From an uncultured Christensenella sp. (lineage in GTDB: Bacteria; Bacillota; Clostridia; Christensenellales; Borkfalkiaceae), in the NCBI GenBank assembly GCA_910587015.1, contig CAJUME010000015.1:62001-126000 (forward strand): DNA of 64,000 nucleotides, written 5' to 3'. Within the stretch, counting starts at the first letter, position 1; each line of letters begins with the position of its first letter. Both the position numbers and the translations under genes were made by a program. Of this stretch, positions 1 through 8,155 are shown piece by piece. The notes under the pieces were generated by a model. It did not search any database. It was not told the origin of the DNA and saw only the letters and a list, made by a program, of their open reading frames with translations.

Positions 1-314
1 CACTTGGGCGCAAAGCAGTCGCAGGTTGCCCAGTTATCAATTAACGCGACACAGCCGTCAACGTACTGAATAAATTTTTCATACGGCAACAGCGCAACGA
101 CCGTAAGCTTTACAAAGGTTACCTCGTAATACTCATCGGGGAAGGTCAAAAGCGTTTCAACTTCCGACTTGTATTTTTTTGCAAGGCATCTCAGCTGCGG
201 AATGCGCACGCCGATAACGTTTACCGCATCGTTTTTTAACAGCTTTTTATGAAAAGCCTTATAGCCTTCGTCTGCAAAGCCTTTAAGCTCTTCCAAAAAC
301 TCGTGATAGCGCAT
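1..314 (-). CDS. DNA alkylation repair protein, AlkD-like (3' part cut by window edge)
   Basis: I translated this directly: it starts with ATG at 314 and reads MRYHEFLEELKGFADEGYKA, then a VIGVRIPQLRCLAKK segment and an IDNWATCDCF segment, before running off the window after about 104 residues. The VRxPxLRxLAK and NWxxCD patterns are typical of the HEAT-repeat AlkD/AlkC-type DNA glycosylases, which remove alkylated bases without flipping them. Its 5' end overlaps the 3' end of the deoxyinosine glycosylase gene by 32 bp, so two base-excision repair enzymes are probably co-transcribed and translationally coupled. Family assignment rests on the N-terminal half only; the C-terminal catalytic region is not in view. 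Confidence 0.75.
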   Translation of the reverse strand, partial: MRYHEFLEELKGFADEGYKAFHKKLLKNDAVNVIGVRIPQLRCLAKKYKSEVETLLTFPDEYYEVTFVKLTVVALLPYEKFIQYVDGCVALIDNWATCDCFAPK

Positions 315-768
315 TGTGCCATTCCTCTTTTGAAAAACGGGTATTGGCGGGGCTTGTGGAGGGCAGTTTTATATACGGAACGCCTATATCTGCAAACTGC
401 TTTTCGAAAATGGAAAAAGCCGTGCCGCCGTTAATTATTATAAAGCTTATTTGCGAGTTTTGCAACAGCTTTTTTATATCTGCCGTTTTAAAATTTTTTA
501 TTGTTGAGTCCTGAGAGCCGACTATTTCGCACTCGGTCACAATATCCCACAGCGCAATTTTACGGCGGTATAAAAACTGCTTTTTGTCCTCGGTTGCTGC
601 GGGAACCTCTTCCCCGAAAAACCCGCAGACGGTTTTCCAGAATTTATTTTGTTTATTGCCGTAATAAAAATCTATTTGTCTGCTTTTCACGGAAGGAAAG
701 CTGCCCAAAATAAGCAATTTACTGTCTTTATGGTAAACGGGCTCGAAGCCGTATTTAATTTCACCCAT
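283..768 (-). CDS. DNA-deoxyinosine glycosylase (uracil-DNA glycosylase superfamily)
   Basis: This 161-residue protein has the compact uracil-DNA-glycosylase fold of the deoxyinosine glycosylase group. The first strand is LLILGSFPSVKSR (about residues 18-30), followed by FYYGNKQNKFWKTV and later LPSTSPAN near the C-terminus. The GSFPS and SP(A/S)N elements correspond to the two active-site motifs of the superfamily. Expected activity is excision of hypoxanthine arising from adenine deamination. The start overlaps by 1 nt the stop of the upstream M16 peptidase gene, and its 3' end overlaps the AlkD-like gene, so it is the middle of a repair-flavoured operon tail. Full length for the family. 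Confidence 0.85.
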   Translation of the reverse strand: MGEIKYGFEPVYHKDSKLLILGSFPSVKSRQIDFYYGNKQNKFWKTVCGFFGEEVPAATEDKKQFLYRRKIALWDIVTECEIVGSQDSTIKNFKTADIKKLLQNSQISFIIINGGTAFSIFEKQFADIGVPYIKLPSTSPANTRFSKEEWHNALSRVFGRA

Positions 769-2003
769 TACGCTAACGGCTTGTCCACCGCGCCGACAAG
801 CGATACCGCCTTAAATTTATCGTCAAAATTGACGTCTATCGCGTCAAGCACGTCATTTAAGGTTACCGAGGAAATTTTGTTCACTCTGTCCTCGAAATTG
901 TACACTCTGCCGCGATACAACAGCTCTTTACCGAATAACAGCATTTGCGAGCTTGTGCTTTCCTGTGCAAAAATCTGCGAGGAAATAAGCTGCTCCTTAC
1001 CGCGCAAAAATTCCTCTTCCGAGATGTTTTTCTTCCTTAAATCGTTTACGCAGCTGTAAATAGCTTCGGCAGACTGCCGATATTTTTCCGCATTCACCCC
1101 CGCATACACCGCAAGCGTGCCCGTTTCGCAATAGGTTGAAATATACGAATACACCGTATACGCAAGCCCTAACTCCTCTCTCACGCTCTGGAACAGCCGC
1201 GAGGACATACTTCCGCCGAGGATTGCGTTCATTATCTGTGTTGCGTCAAAAAGCTTGTCGTACCGTTTGACCGAGGGAAAAGCAATGCCGATATGCACCT
1301 GCTCTATATCCTTGGTTTTGAATAGCGATTTTGCCTGCAATTCCACTTTAACATCGGTTTTACTGCAACAGCATTTAAGCATTCCCGCAAAGTGCTTTTC
1401 CACCATTGCCTCGGCAACCTTAATATCGATATTGCCCGCCATAGATATAACGATATTGTCAGAGCAATAACGCTTTTGCATATAGCTTTTAATATCGTCG
1501 CGGGTAAAGCCCTCAACGTTTTTGCGCGGGCCTAAAATATTTCTGCCGTAGCCGCGCTCGCCGTAATACGCGCGGGAAAGCATATCAAGGCACAAATCGT
1601 CGGGCGTGTCCTCGTTCATGTTTATTTCTTCGATTATTACGCCCTTTTCACGCGACATTTCGTCCTCTGGAAAGGTACTGTTCAAAAACAAATCCGCAAG
1701 AATTTCAAACGCTTCCTCAGCATGTCCCGTGGTAGACTTGGCGTAATAGCAGGTCAAATCCTTGCCCGTGAACGCGTTCATCTGCGCGCCGATTCTGTCC
1801 ATTTCGTCGGAAATTTTAAAGGCGGTGCGCTTTTTGGTGCCCTTGAACATCATATGCTCAATAAAATGCGAAATCCCGTCCTCTTTATCGCTTTCCACCG
1901 AGGCGCCCGTATGCACGAGTATGCCCATCGTCACGGACATAAGTCCGGACATTTGGTTAACAACAAGTCTTAAACCGTTATCTAATTGTTTAAAATGTAC
2001 CAT
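768..2003 (-). CDS. M16 family zinc peptidase (pitrilysin / processing peptidase-like)
   Basis: A 411-residue protein. The inverted zinc motif HxxEH is at residues 46-50 (HFIEH), followed by the MMFKGT signature and the third zinc ligand region EEINMNEDTP at about 125-134. The second half is the usual M16 C-terminal domain with the conserved GLAYTVYS segment. Length and order match the bacterial YmxG/MlpA-type single-chain M16 proteases, close relatives of mitochondrial processing peptidase. It is probably cytoplasmic because no signal peptide is visible. Start (ATG 2003) abuts the stop of the deacetylase gene, as in many Clostridia where YlxY-like deacetylase and YmxG-like peptidase are adjacent. 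Substrate unknown. Confidence 0.9.
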   Translation of the reverse strand: MVHFKQLDNGLRLVVNQMSGLMSVTMGILVHTGASVESDKEDGISHFIEHMMFKGTKKRTAFKISDEMDRIGAQMNAFTGKDLTCYYAKSTTGHAEEAFEILADLFLNSTFPEDEMSREKGVIIEEINMNEDTPDDLCLDMLSRAYYGERGYGRNILGPRKNVEGFTRDDIKSYMQKRYCSDNIVISMAGNIDIKVAEAMVEKHFAGMLKCCCSKTDVKVELQAKSLFKTKDIEQVHIGIAFPSVKRYDKLFDATQIMNAILGGSMSSRLFQSVREELGLAYTVYSYISTYCETGTLAVYAGVNAEKYRQSAEAIYSCVNDLRKKNISEEEFLRGKEQLISSQIFAQESTSSQMLLFGKELLYRGRVYNFEDRVNKISSVTLNDVLDAIDVNFDDKFKAVSLVGAVDKPLA

Positions 2004-2710
2004 TATTCTCCTAAATTCTGAGAAACCGTTGCGGTTTTCAGCCCGTTTTCTCTTATGTATGTTAATATTTTCGGAAGAGCCTCGCAGGTAACGTCCTTGG
2101 GGTGCATAAGTATAAACTCTCCGTTTTTCAGATTTTCTGTTGCGCGCTTTACTATCAAATCAACGCTTTTATCGCGCCAGTCGATGGTATCTCTGCTCCA
2201 CATTATAACACTCATATCCAGCTGAGCGCAAGCGGATAGCGTATTTTCGCAAAAAGCGCCCGAGGGCGGCGCGAAAAGCGATACCTTTTTGCCGCAAATC
2301 ATTTCAAGAATTTTTACGCTGGGGCGGATTTCTTCAAGATTTTGCTCATAGCTCATTTTTGAATGGTCCTTATGGAAATACCCGTGACTGCCCAGCTCGA
2401 ACCCGCGATTGTAAATTTCCCTCACGCAGTCAACATTGTCGTCCGCCCAGCAGCCGCCTATAAAAAACGTGGCAGTTGCCCCGTATTCGTCCAGAGTATC
2501 CATAATTTTTTTCACGTTTTCGGTGTTCTCGTACACGTTGAACGTCAAGCTTACCGCCTCGCTGCCCTCTTTGCCGCCATAATACAAATTTGTATTCTCG
2601 TAGGAAACCGCCCTTGCGCCGCCGCTGAAATACCCGACAAGCGACACGGCAAGCACTACCGCCATAAGCGCGCAGTTTGTCAAAACGGAAAAAATTTTGC
2701 CCTTCTTCAA
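2003..2710 (-). CDS. Polysaccharide deacetylase-like protein, YlxY/PdaB type
   Basis: A 235-residue NodB-homology protein with an N-terminal hydrophobic signal/anchor (about residues 8-28), so it likely acts outside the membrane on peptidoglycan or spore cortex. Motif 1 is SLTFNVYENTE (residues 54-64), with Asn58 where active deacetylases carry the first Asp. Motif 2 is SHGYFHKDH (metal-binding His109 and His113 kept). Motif 3 reads LFAPPSG rather than RPP(F/Y)G, and WSRDTIDWRD follows. The changes fit the clostridial YlxY-like branch rather than a damaged gene. It overlaps the M16 peptidase gene by 1 nt, the same pairing seen for ylxY-ymxG in Bacillus. Catalytic activity is uncertain. Confidence 0.8.
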   Translation of the reverse strand: MKKGKIFSVLTNCALMAVVLAVSLVGYFSGGARAVSYENTNLYYGGKEGSEAVSLTFNVYENTENVKKIMDTLDEYGATATFFIGGCWADDNVDCVREIYNRGFELGSHGYFHKDHSKMSYEQNLEEIRPSVKILEMICGKKVSLFAPPSGAFCENTLSACAQLDMSVIMWSRDTIDWRDKSVDLIVKRATENLKNGEFILMHPKDVTCEALPKILTYIRENGLKTATVSQNLGE

Positions 2711-2772
2711 TTTAGTTTACCCCTAAAACAAAATACTATTTATATAATATTACGCTTTAAGGCTTAACTTGA

Positions 2773-5139
2773 CTATTTAAGCTTAATAAAGGTTACGCCC
2801 GTTTCTCCCTCGCCGTAATTGCCGAGGCGGAAGCTTTCCACGTTTTTATGCCTTTTAAGATGCTCGGCAATGGCTTTTTTCAGCTTGCCCGTGCCAACGC
2901 CGTGGATTACCTTGATTTCTTCGAGGTTATCGGTTACCGCGCTGTCGATAAAATTGTCCACCTCGTACAGCGCTTCGGGCACGGTCATACCGAGCACGTT
3001 TATTTCAAGCAAAGGCTTCGATACGGGCAACCGCTTAATAACCTTGATTTTATCGGGCTTTTTAGCTTCTGCAACCTCTCCGATAATTGATATGTCCGAA
3101 ATTTTAACGTGCATTTTAAGGCTTCCGCAAGCGACCTCTGCCTCGCCCTTCTTTGCGGAAAAGCTTACAATCTGTCCGCGGCTGTCCATAGGTCTTATAT
3201 AAACGCTTAGCCCGACCTTTAAATTTTCCGCAGTCGCTTGTATATAATCGTTAATCTGCGCGCGCTCGTTTTCTTCGTTGTATGCAATATCCTGCAATCT
3301 GTTTTTAAGCGTTCGCGCGGCAATAAGGTCGGCTTGCGAAAGCTCCGCCTTTTTAAAAATTTCTTCTATCTGCGCAAGCATTTCTTCGGCTTGTTCGGTG
3401 CGTTCATTAACAATTCTTCTGCTTTCGCTCCTTGCAGAGCGGTTTATTTTTTCCCTTTCCTTATTCAGCTCTTCAATCTGCGCGTTGATTTTTTTAAGCT
3501 TTTCCCGCCATTCGGCTTCCATTCCGCTTATTTCCGCAAGCTTGCGCTCGGCTTCGATTCGGCTTTCCTCCGCGCGGCGGACAACATTTTCAAAGCTTCT
3601 TGCCCCGTCCGAAAGATAGCCCTCCGCGGTTTTAAGAATTTCCGCTCGCATTCCAAGTCTGCGCGAAATTGCAAGCGCGTTGCTTGCACCGGGCAGACCG
3701 ATTTTTATGCTGTAAAGCGGCTTTAAGGTATCGGAATCGAATTCCATACTTGCATTTTCTATGCCGCGTACGGAATAGGCAAACTCCTTCAACGGCGTGA
3801 AGTGGGTTGTCACTATTCCCCTTGCGCCGCAGTCAAGCAAATGCTTTACGACAGCCTTTGCGATAGCCTGCCCCTCATCGGGGTTGGTGCCTCCGCCAAG
3901 CTCGTCTATAAGCACAAGACTGTTGCCGTCCGCATTGTTGCAGATGTCTATAACGTTGACTATATGCGAGGAGAATGTGGAAAGGCTTTCTTCAATGCTC
4001 TGACTGTCGCCTATGTCGCAGAAAATTCCGTCGAATACCGCAACCGAACTGCCCTCTGCGGCGGGAATAAAGTAGCCGCATGCCGCCATAAGGCAAAACA
4101 ACCCCGTCATTTTAAGCGTAACCGTTTTGCCGCCCGTATTCGCGCCCGAAAGCAGTAAAAAATTGTAGTCTGCGCCCAGCTCTACGGAAACGGGCACAGC
4201 CTTACCCTTTTCAATCAACGGGTGTCTGCCTTTGATTATATTTATATAACCGCGGTTATTTACCTTAGGCTGAACGCATTTATGCTTATAGCAGTATTCG
4301 GCGATTGCATACAACGCGTCAAGCTCTGCAAGAATTCCGCCGTCCGCGCGAAGCTGCGCAGACATTGCGCCAAGCCGCTTTGACAATGCGCGCAATATCG
4401 CTTCAACCTCTTCCTTTTCATCGATTGACAGCGCGATAAGCTCGTTATTCAGTTCAAGAATATATTCGGGCTCGATAAAAAACGTTGCGCCCGTTTTGGA
4501 ACGGTCGTGAATAAACCCGCGGACGCGGCTTTTATGCTCTGCCTTGACGGGAATAACGTATCTGTCGTTTCTAATCGTTACAATGCCGTCCTGCAAATAA
4601 TCGGCGTCCTTACCCGAAACGTACTCCGACAGACGCGAACGGATACGCTCGTTAAGGCTTTTTCTCCTTTGCCTTATGGAATACAGCTTATCGCTCGCAA
4701 AATCGCTTACAGTATCGGGAGAGAGTATTTTATCGGTTATATCGTCTTCAAGTCCCTTGTCAAAATACAGCCGCGCGCAAAGCCCTTTAAGCAATATAAT
4801 TTGCTCATCGTTGACCTTTTCAACGCTTTCATAGGCTATTCTCGCAGAGCGCAACAGCGCCGCGGCGTTAAGCAGCTCTCCGCAAGACAGCGCCGAGCCC
4901 TTTTCCGCACGCATAAGCTCCTCCGACATATCGCAAAACTGTTCAATTTTGCCCGTGCCGTGGGTATATAAAAGTCTGTCGCACTCAAACGTCAGCGACA
5001 GCCTTCGCCGCACCTCCGACATATCGGAGGATGGCAGACAGCCTTTTATTATTGCTTTGCCGCCTTCAAGCAAGCACAGCTCCGCCGTCTGCGCAAAAAT
5101 TTTATTAAGTTCAAGTTTTTCAATGCTTTTATTATCCAT
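2773..5139 (-). CDS. mutS2: MutS2 endonuclease / ribosome-rescue ATPase with Smr domain
   Basis: A 788-residue protein with the MutS2 layout. The N-terminal core and lever helices run to about residue 300. The ABC-type ATPase follows, with Walker A SGANTGGKT near 331-338 and the Walker B/D-loop LVLIDELGGGTNPDEG. A long coiled coil rich in Glu, Arg and Lys spans about 510-620. The C-terminal Smr domain (about 710-788) contains HGVGTGKLKKAI. MutS2 lacks the mismatch-recognition domain of MutS. In Firmicutes it suppresses recombination and also splits collided ribosomes through its Smr part. The canonical LDLRG motif is replaced by EINVLGMTVPEA, common in clostridial MutS2. It is followed after 62 bp by the deacetylase gene and preceded by the U32 peptidase gene 3 bp upstream. 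Confidence 0.95.
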   Translation of the reverse strand: MDNKSIEKLELNKIFAQTAELCLLEGGKAIIKGCLPSSDMSEVRRRLSLTFECDRLLYTHGTGKIEQFCDMSEELMRAEKGSALSCGELLNAAALLRSARIAYESVEKVNDEQIILLKGLCARLYFDKGLEDDITDKILSPDTVSDFASDKLYSIRQRRKSLNERIRSRLSEYVSGKDADYLQDGIVTIRNDRYVIPVKAEHKSRVRGFIHDRSKTGATFFIEPEYILELNNELIALSIDEKEEVEAILRALSKRLGAMSAQLRADGGILAELDALYAIAEYCYKHKCVQPKVNNRGYINIIKGRHPLIEKGKAVPVSVELGADYNFLLLSGANTGGKTVTLKMTGLFCLMAACGYFIPAAEGSSVAVFDGIFCDIGDSQSIEESLSTFSSHIVNVIDICNNADGNSLVLIDELGGGTNPDEGQAIAKAVVKHLLDCGARGIVTTHFTPLKEFAYSVRGIENASMEFDSDTLKPLYSIKIGLPGASNALAISRRLGMRAEILKTAEGYLSDGARSFENVVRRAEESRIEAERKLAEISGMEAEWREKLKKINAQIEELNKEREKINRSARSESRRIVNERTEQAEEMLAQIEEIFKKAELSQADLIAARTLKNRLQDIAYNEENERAQINDYIQATAENLKVGLSVYIRPMDSRGQIVSFSAKKGEAEVACGSLKMHVKISDISIIGEVAEAKKPDKIKVIKRLPVSKPLLEINVLGMTVPEALYEVDNFIDSAVTDNLEEIKVIHGVGTGKLKKAIAEHLKRHKNVESFRLGNYGEGETGVTFIKLK

Positions 5140-5142
5140 TTT

Positions 5143-7326
5143 TTATAAAACGGGCTTAACCGTGTGCCCGCGAGTAAAATTGCCGTTATAATGCGCCTTT
5201 AATTTCTCCGTATCGCCGCGCATGCCAAGCGGAATTGAAGCGTTTTCTTCAAGCGAAAAATCTAACAACGCGCCGCAAAAATTCTGCGAGCTGACCAGAT
5301 TTGCACAGTTATACACCTCAAAACGGCAATTCTCGTTGGTTTTGTATCTGCGCAAGGGGAATTTTCTCCCGTTTTCGTCCGTAAGCGTATAAATATTTCG
5401 CTTATCACAGCTTTTGCACTTTTTTCCGAACGGGCAATATATCAAATCCATAACCTTTATGTTGCCCGCAGTAAGAAGGAACGCATTTTGCGTTGAAAGC
5501 GACTTAGCCTCTTCAAGAGTAAGCTCCTTTGACAATGCAATATATTCCGCGTTACAAAAAGAAACATCGATATTATTAGATAAATTAAGTCCAAAGCCCG
5601 CAAAAAACGGCTTGTTTAACTGTTCGGCAAGCTTTATGCCGTAAAGTCCGTCACAATAAATTCCGTCAAAGCTTTCGGCAACGGGTATAATTTTTTCCGT
5701 TTCCGCACCGGTCATAAACGGCGGTAAAAACAAAAATTTTTGCCCGCCGAAGCCTTCCGTCAGCTTATACAAATCAGCGGAATAGTCATTCGGCTTTAAA
5801 ATGCCTATATCGGCGCAAATACCGTTCAAATCGGCGCAAATAACCGCAGTTTTGCTGTTTTTTGACGCGTTGAGCGCGGGAATTACAAGCTTGCTTTCAA
5901 TTTTAACGTTATTATTTTGTGTAATTAAATCGAAATAACCGCCGAAAACGGCTCTGCGCAGGGCGTTAAGCGAGGAAGCGGGCATAAATACTCCGTCAGT
6001 TTCGATACTGCCGAAGGTAATTTCATACGGATATTTATCCGTCTTTAAAAAGCAATTTTTAATATCCTCAACTGTAAGCGGGTGAGCCTTTGCACCTTCA
6101 AGCGCACTTTCGCCATAAAAATTGTTACCGTTGATTGTGACCTTTGCCATTTTGCCCGCAAGCATACTGACGGAAAGCTTTGCGGGGATTTTTCTTTTAT
6201 TCGCGGCAAGCCTTGCATTCAACGCAACGTCTGTCGTTATAAAAGCCTTGTCGCCGTTTTTAAGACGTTCGCGACAGCTTAAAGCAAAACCACCCTTGAT
6301 TTTGCCCGCATAAAGCGCGCCGCCAACCTCTTTACCCTCGCGAAGAATTTTGAAGCAATCGCCGTTTGAAAAGTTTTCGTCACTTTTGACGGTAAATTTA
6401 CCGTTTTCAACCTTTATTACGCCGACAAACTCGCCTATGTGTCCCTGAACCGCAGAGGAAATGAAATTTTTGTCTTGTCCGAACGCCAGACCGCTTGTAT
6501 AATTGCCGCGGTTATAAACGCGTTTAAGCGCGCTTAAATCACGCACATCGCTTTTTCCGCTTAAAATATTTTTGTAATACCCGACCGCCGCGGAAACATA
6601 TTCGGGACGGCGCATTCTTCCCTCTATTTTAAAGGAGTATACTCCCGCGTCTATAAGCTTGTCGATATTTATTCCCACGCTCAAATCTGAAAGAGAGAGC
6701 CGGTAAGCATATTCGTCAAAGCCATCACGGTCTATGGAATAGCGCTTGCGGCAAGGCTGCTTGCATTTGCCGCGGTTGCCGGAATTTCCGCCCGCAAAGG
6801 ACGAAAAATAGCACTGACCTGAAAAACAGGTGCACAAGGCACCTTGCACAAATACCTCGGTTTCAATTATTTTGGTAATTTCGCGGATATCTTCAATAGC
6901 TGTTTCTCTTGCAAGGATAACTCTGTCAAAGCCGTATTCCCTTGCAAGCCTTGCGCCGTAAGCATTACACACGCCCGCCTGCGTGGAAAGATGCAGACAA
7001 ATCTGAGGAAAGCTTTGCTTTAAAAATTTTCCGACAAAAATATCGGAAACAATTATCGCATCGGCGCCGTTATTCCACGCCTCTGCGGCAGACCTCAAAA
7101 AATTTTCAAGCTCGGCATTTTTAACAAGCGTATTCATTGCAACATAGACCTTTACGCCGAACAAATGCGCAGTTTTTACAATTTCGGCAAATTCTTCAAC
7201 GCCGAAATTTTCCGCCGAGCTTCTTGCGGAAAACTGCTTTAAACCTAAATAAATTGCATCTGCGCCCGCATTTATCGCCGCAAACGCACTGTTTTTATCG
7301 CCAGCAGGGGCTAATATTTCAGACAT
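5143..7326 (-). CDS. U32 family peptidase with DUF3656 C-terminal region
   Basis: About 727 residues from ATG 7326 (an upstream TTG at 7338 lies inside the preceding gene and is less likely). The N-terminus SEILAPAGDKNSAFAAINAG and AIYLGLKQFSAR are the U32 barrel signature. The cysteine cluster CFSGQCYFSSFAGGNSGNRG followed by CKQPCRK is the iron-sulfur/U32 PROSITE-type region. The C-terminal half is the DUF3656-type extension with another Cys cluster (CPFGKKCKSCDKRN). U32 proteins of this long type are associated with collagenase-like activity or with tRNA/rRNA hydroxylation (RlhA, TrhP), and sequence alone does not choose between them. It sits between a HAD phosphatase and mutS2 in one packed operon. 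Confidence 0.85.
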   Translation of the reverse strand: MSEILAPAGDKNSAFAAINAGADAIYLGLKQFSARSSAENFGVEEFAEIVKTAHLFGVKVYVAMNTLVKNAELENFLRSAAEAWNNGADAIIVSDIFVGKFLKQSFPQICLHLSTQAGVCNAYGARLAREYGFDRVILARETAIEDIREITKIIETEVFVQGALCTCFSGQCYFSSFAGGNSGNRGKCKQPCRKRYSIDRDGFDEYAYRLSLSDLSVGINIDKLIDAGVYSFKIEGRMRRPEYVSAAVGYYKNILSGKSDVRDLSALKRVYNRGNYTSGLAFGQDKNFISSAVQGHIGEFVGVIKVENGKFTVKSDENFSNGDCFKILREGKEVGGALYAGKIKGGFALSCRERLKNGDKAFITTDVALNARLAANKRKIPAKLSVSMLAGKMAKVTINGNNFYGESALEGAKAHPLTVEDIKNCFLKTDKYPYEITFGSIETDGVFMPASSLNALRRAVFGGYFDLITQNNNVKIESKLVIPALNASKNSKTAVICADLNGICADIGILKPNDYSADLYKLTEGFGGQKFLFLPPFMTGAETEKIIPVAESFDGIYCDGLYGIKLAEQLNKPFFAGFGLNLSNNIDVSFCNAEYIALSKELTLEEAKSLSTQNAFLLTAGNIKVMDLIYCPFGKKCKSCDKRNIYTLTDENGRKFPLRRYKTNENCRFEVYNCANLVSSQNFCGALLDFSLEENASIPLGMRGDTEKLKAHYNGNFTRGHTVKPVL

Positions 7327-7330
7327 AGTA

Positions 7331-8155
7331 CTATGCAAAACCGAATTTTTCTATAATTTGAGCTATTGCGTCATCGTTATTTGTTGCCGACACGAAATCC
7401 GCAACGGACTTTAACGCGGGATCGGCATTGCCGACCGCAACACCAATGCCCGCCGCCTTTACCATGGGCAAATCGTTTAAATTATCGCCCGCGGCAACCG
7501 TTTTATCTATGGGAATATTATAATGCGCGGCAAGGAACTTCAACGCCTCGCCCTTGTTATCGGTTATGGGAGAAACCTCTACAAGCACGCTTGCACTGCA
7601 CGTCACGTCAAAGCTTGCGCCAAGCCGCTTTTTAAGCTCTGCATACAGCGCATCGCGCTCTGTTTTTTCAATCAAAACGGAAACCTTCTGACAATACAGC
7701 CTTTCGTGAGCGATAAAGTCTGACATTTTTTCACCGACGTAAATACCCTCTACACCGACTATCTGCTCATATAGCTGTAAATACTCGTTATCCTTTGGAA
7801 TATTGGTATAAAAATCGTTATCCGCATACACGTTGAAGGAATAATTCATATCCTCAAGCGTTTTACATATTTCCACAACGCTTTGGTATGGCATTCCGTT
7901 CAGTCTTATTACGTTCCCGCTCTCTATTTCTGCTATAACCGAGCCTTGAGAGGCTATAACAAGCCCCTTCAACCCCAAGGCGCGAACACGCGGCAAAACC
8001 GAGCGCAGCATTCTGCCCGTGCAAACGGCAAAAATACCGCCGTTTTCAACGTATTCCGCTATCGATTTTCTTACTTTTTCGGAAATCTGCTGATTATCGT
8101 CTATTAATGTGCCGTCAAAGTCGGATACAATCAGCCCGTAATTGAGTTTTTTCAT
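7331..8155 (-). CDS. Cof-type HAD-IIB family phosphatase
   Basis: A 274-residue HAD hydrolase. Motif I is SDFDGTLIDDN (catalytic Asp pair about residues 12-14), motif II is CTGRM, and the terminal motif is AAGDNLNDLPMVKAAG (about 216-231). The C2B cap sits between motifs II and III, which defines the Cof/HAD-IIB group of sugar-phosphate and flavin-related phosphatases. The substrate cannot be predicted. The start ATG at 8155 overlaps the end of uvrC by 4 nt, so it is translationally coupled to uvrC. Confidence 0.9.
   Translation of the reverse strand: MKKLNYGLIVSDFDGTLIDDNQQISEKVRKSIAEYVENGGIFAVCTGRMLRSVLPRVRALGLKGLVIASQGSVIAEIESGNVIRLNGMPYQSVVEICKTLEDMNYSFNVYADNDFYTNIPKDNEYLQLYEQIVGVEGIYVGEKMSDFIAHERLYCQKVSVLIEKTERDALYAELKKRLGASFDVTCSASVLVEVSPITDNKGEALKFLAAHYNIPIDKTVAAGDNLNDLPMVKAAGIGVAVGNADPALKSVADFVSATNNDDAIAQIIEKFGFA

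Noticed and set aside
2500..2560. Loss of the catalytic Asp (TFN instead of TFD) in the polysaccharide deacetylase as a mutation
   Set aside because: The NVY...TE and FAPPSG variants recur in the clostridial YlxY-like branch as I know it, so this is a subfamily feature rather than a defect here.
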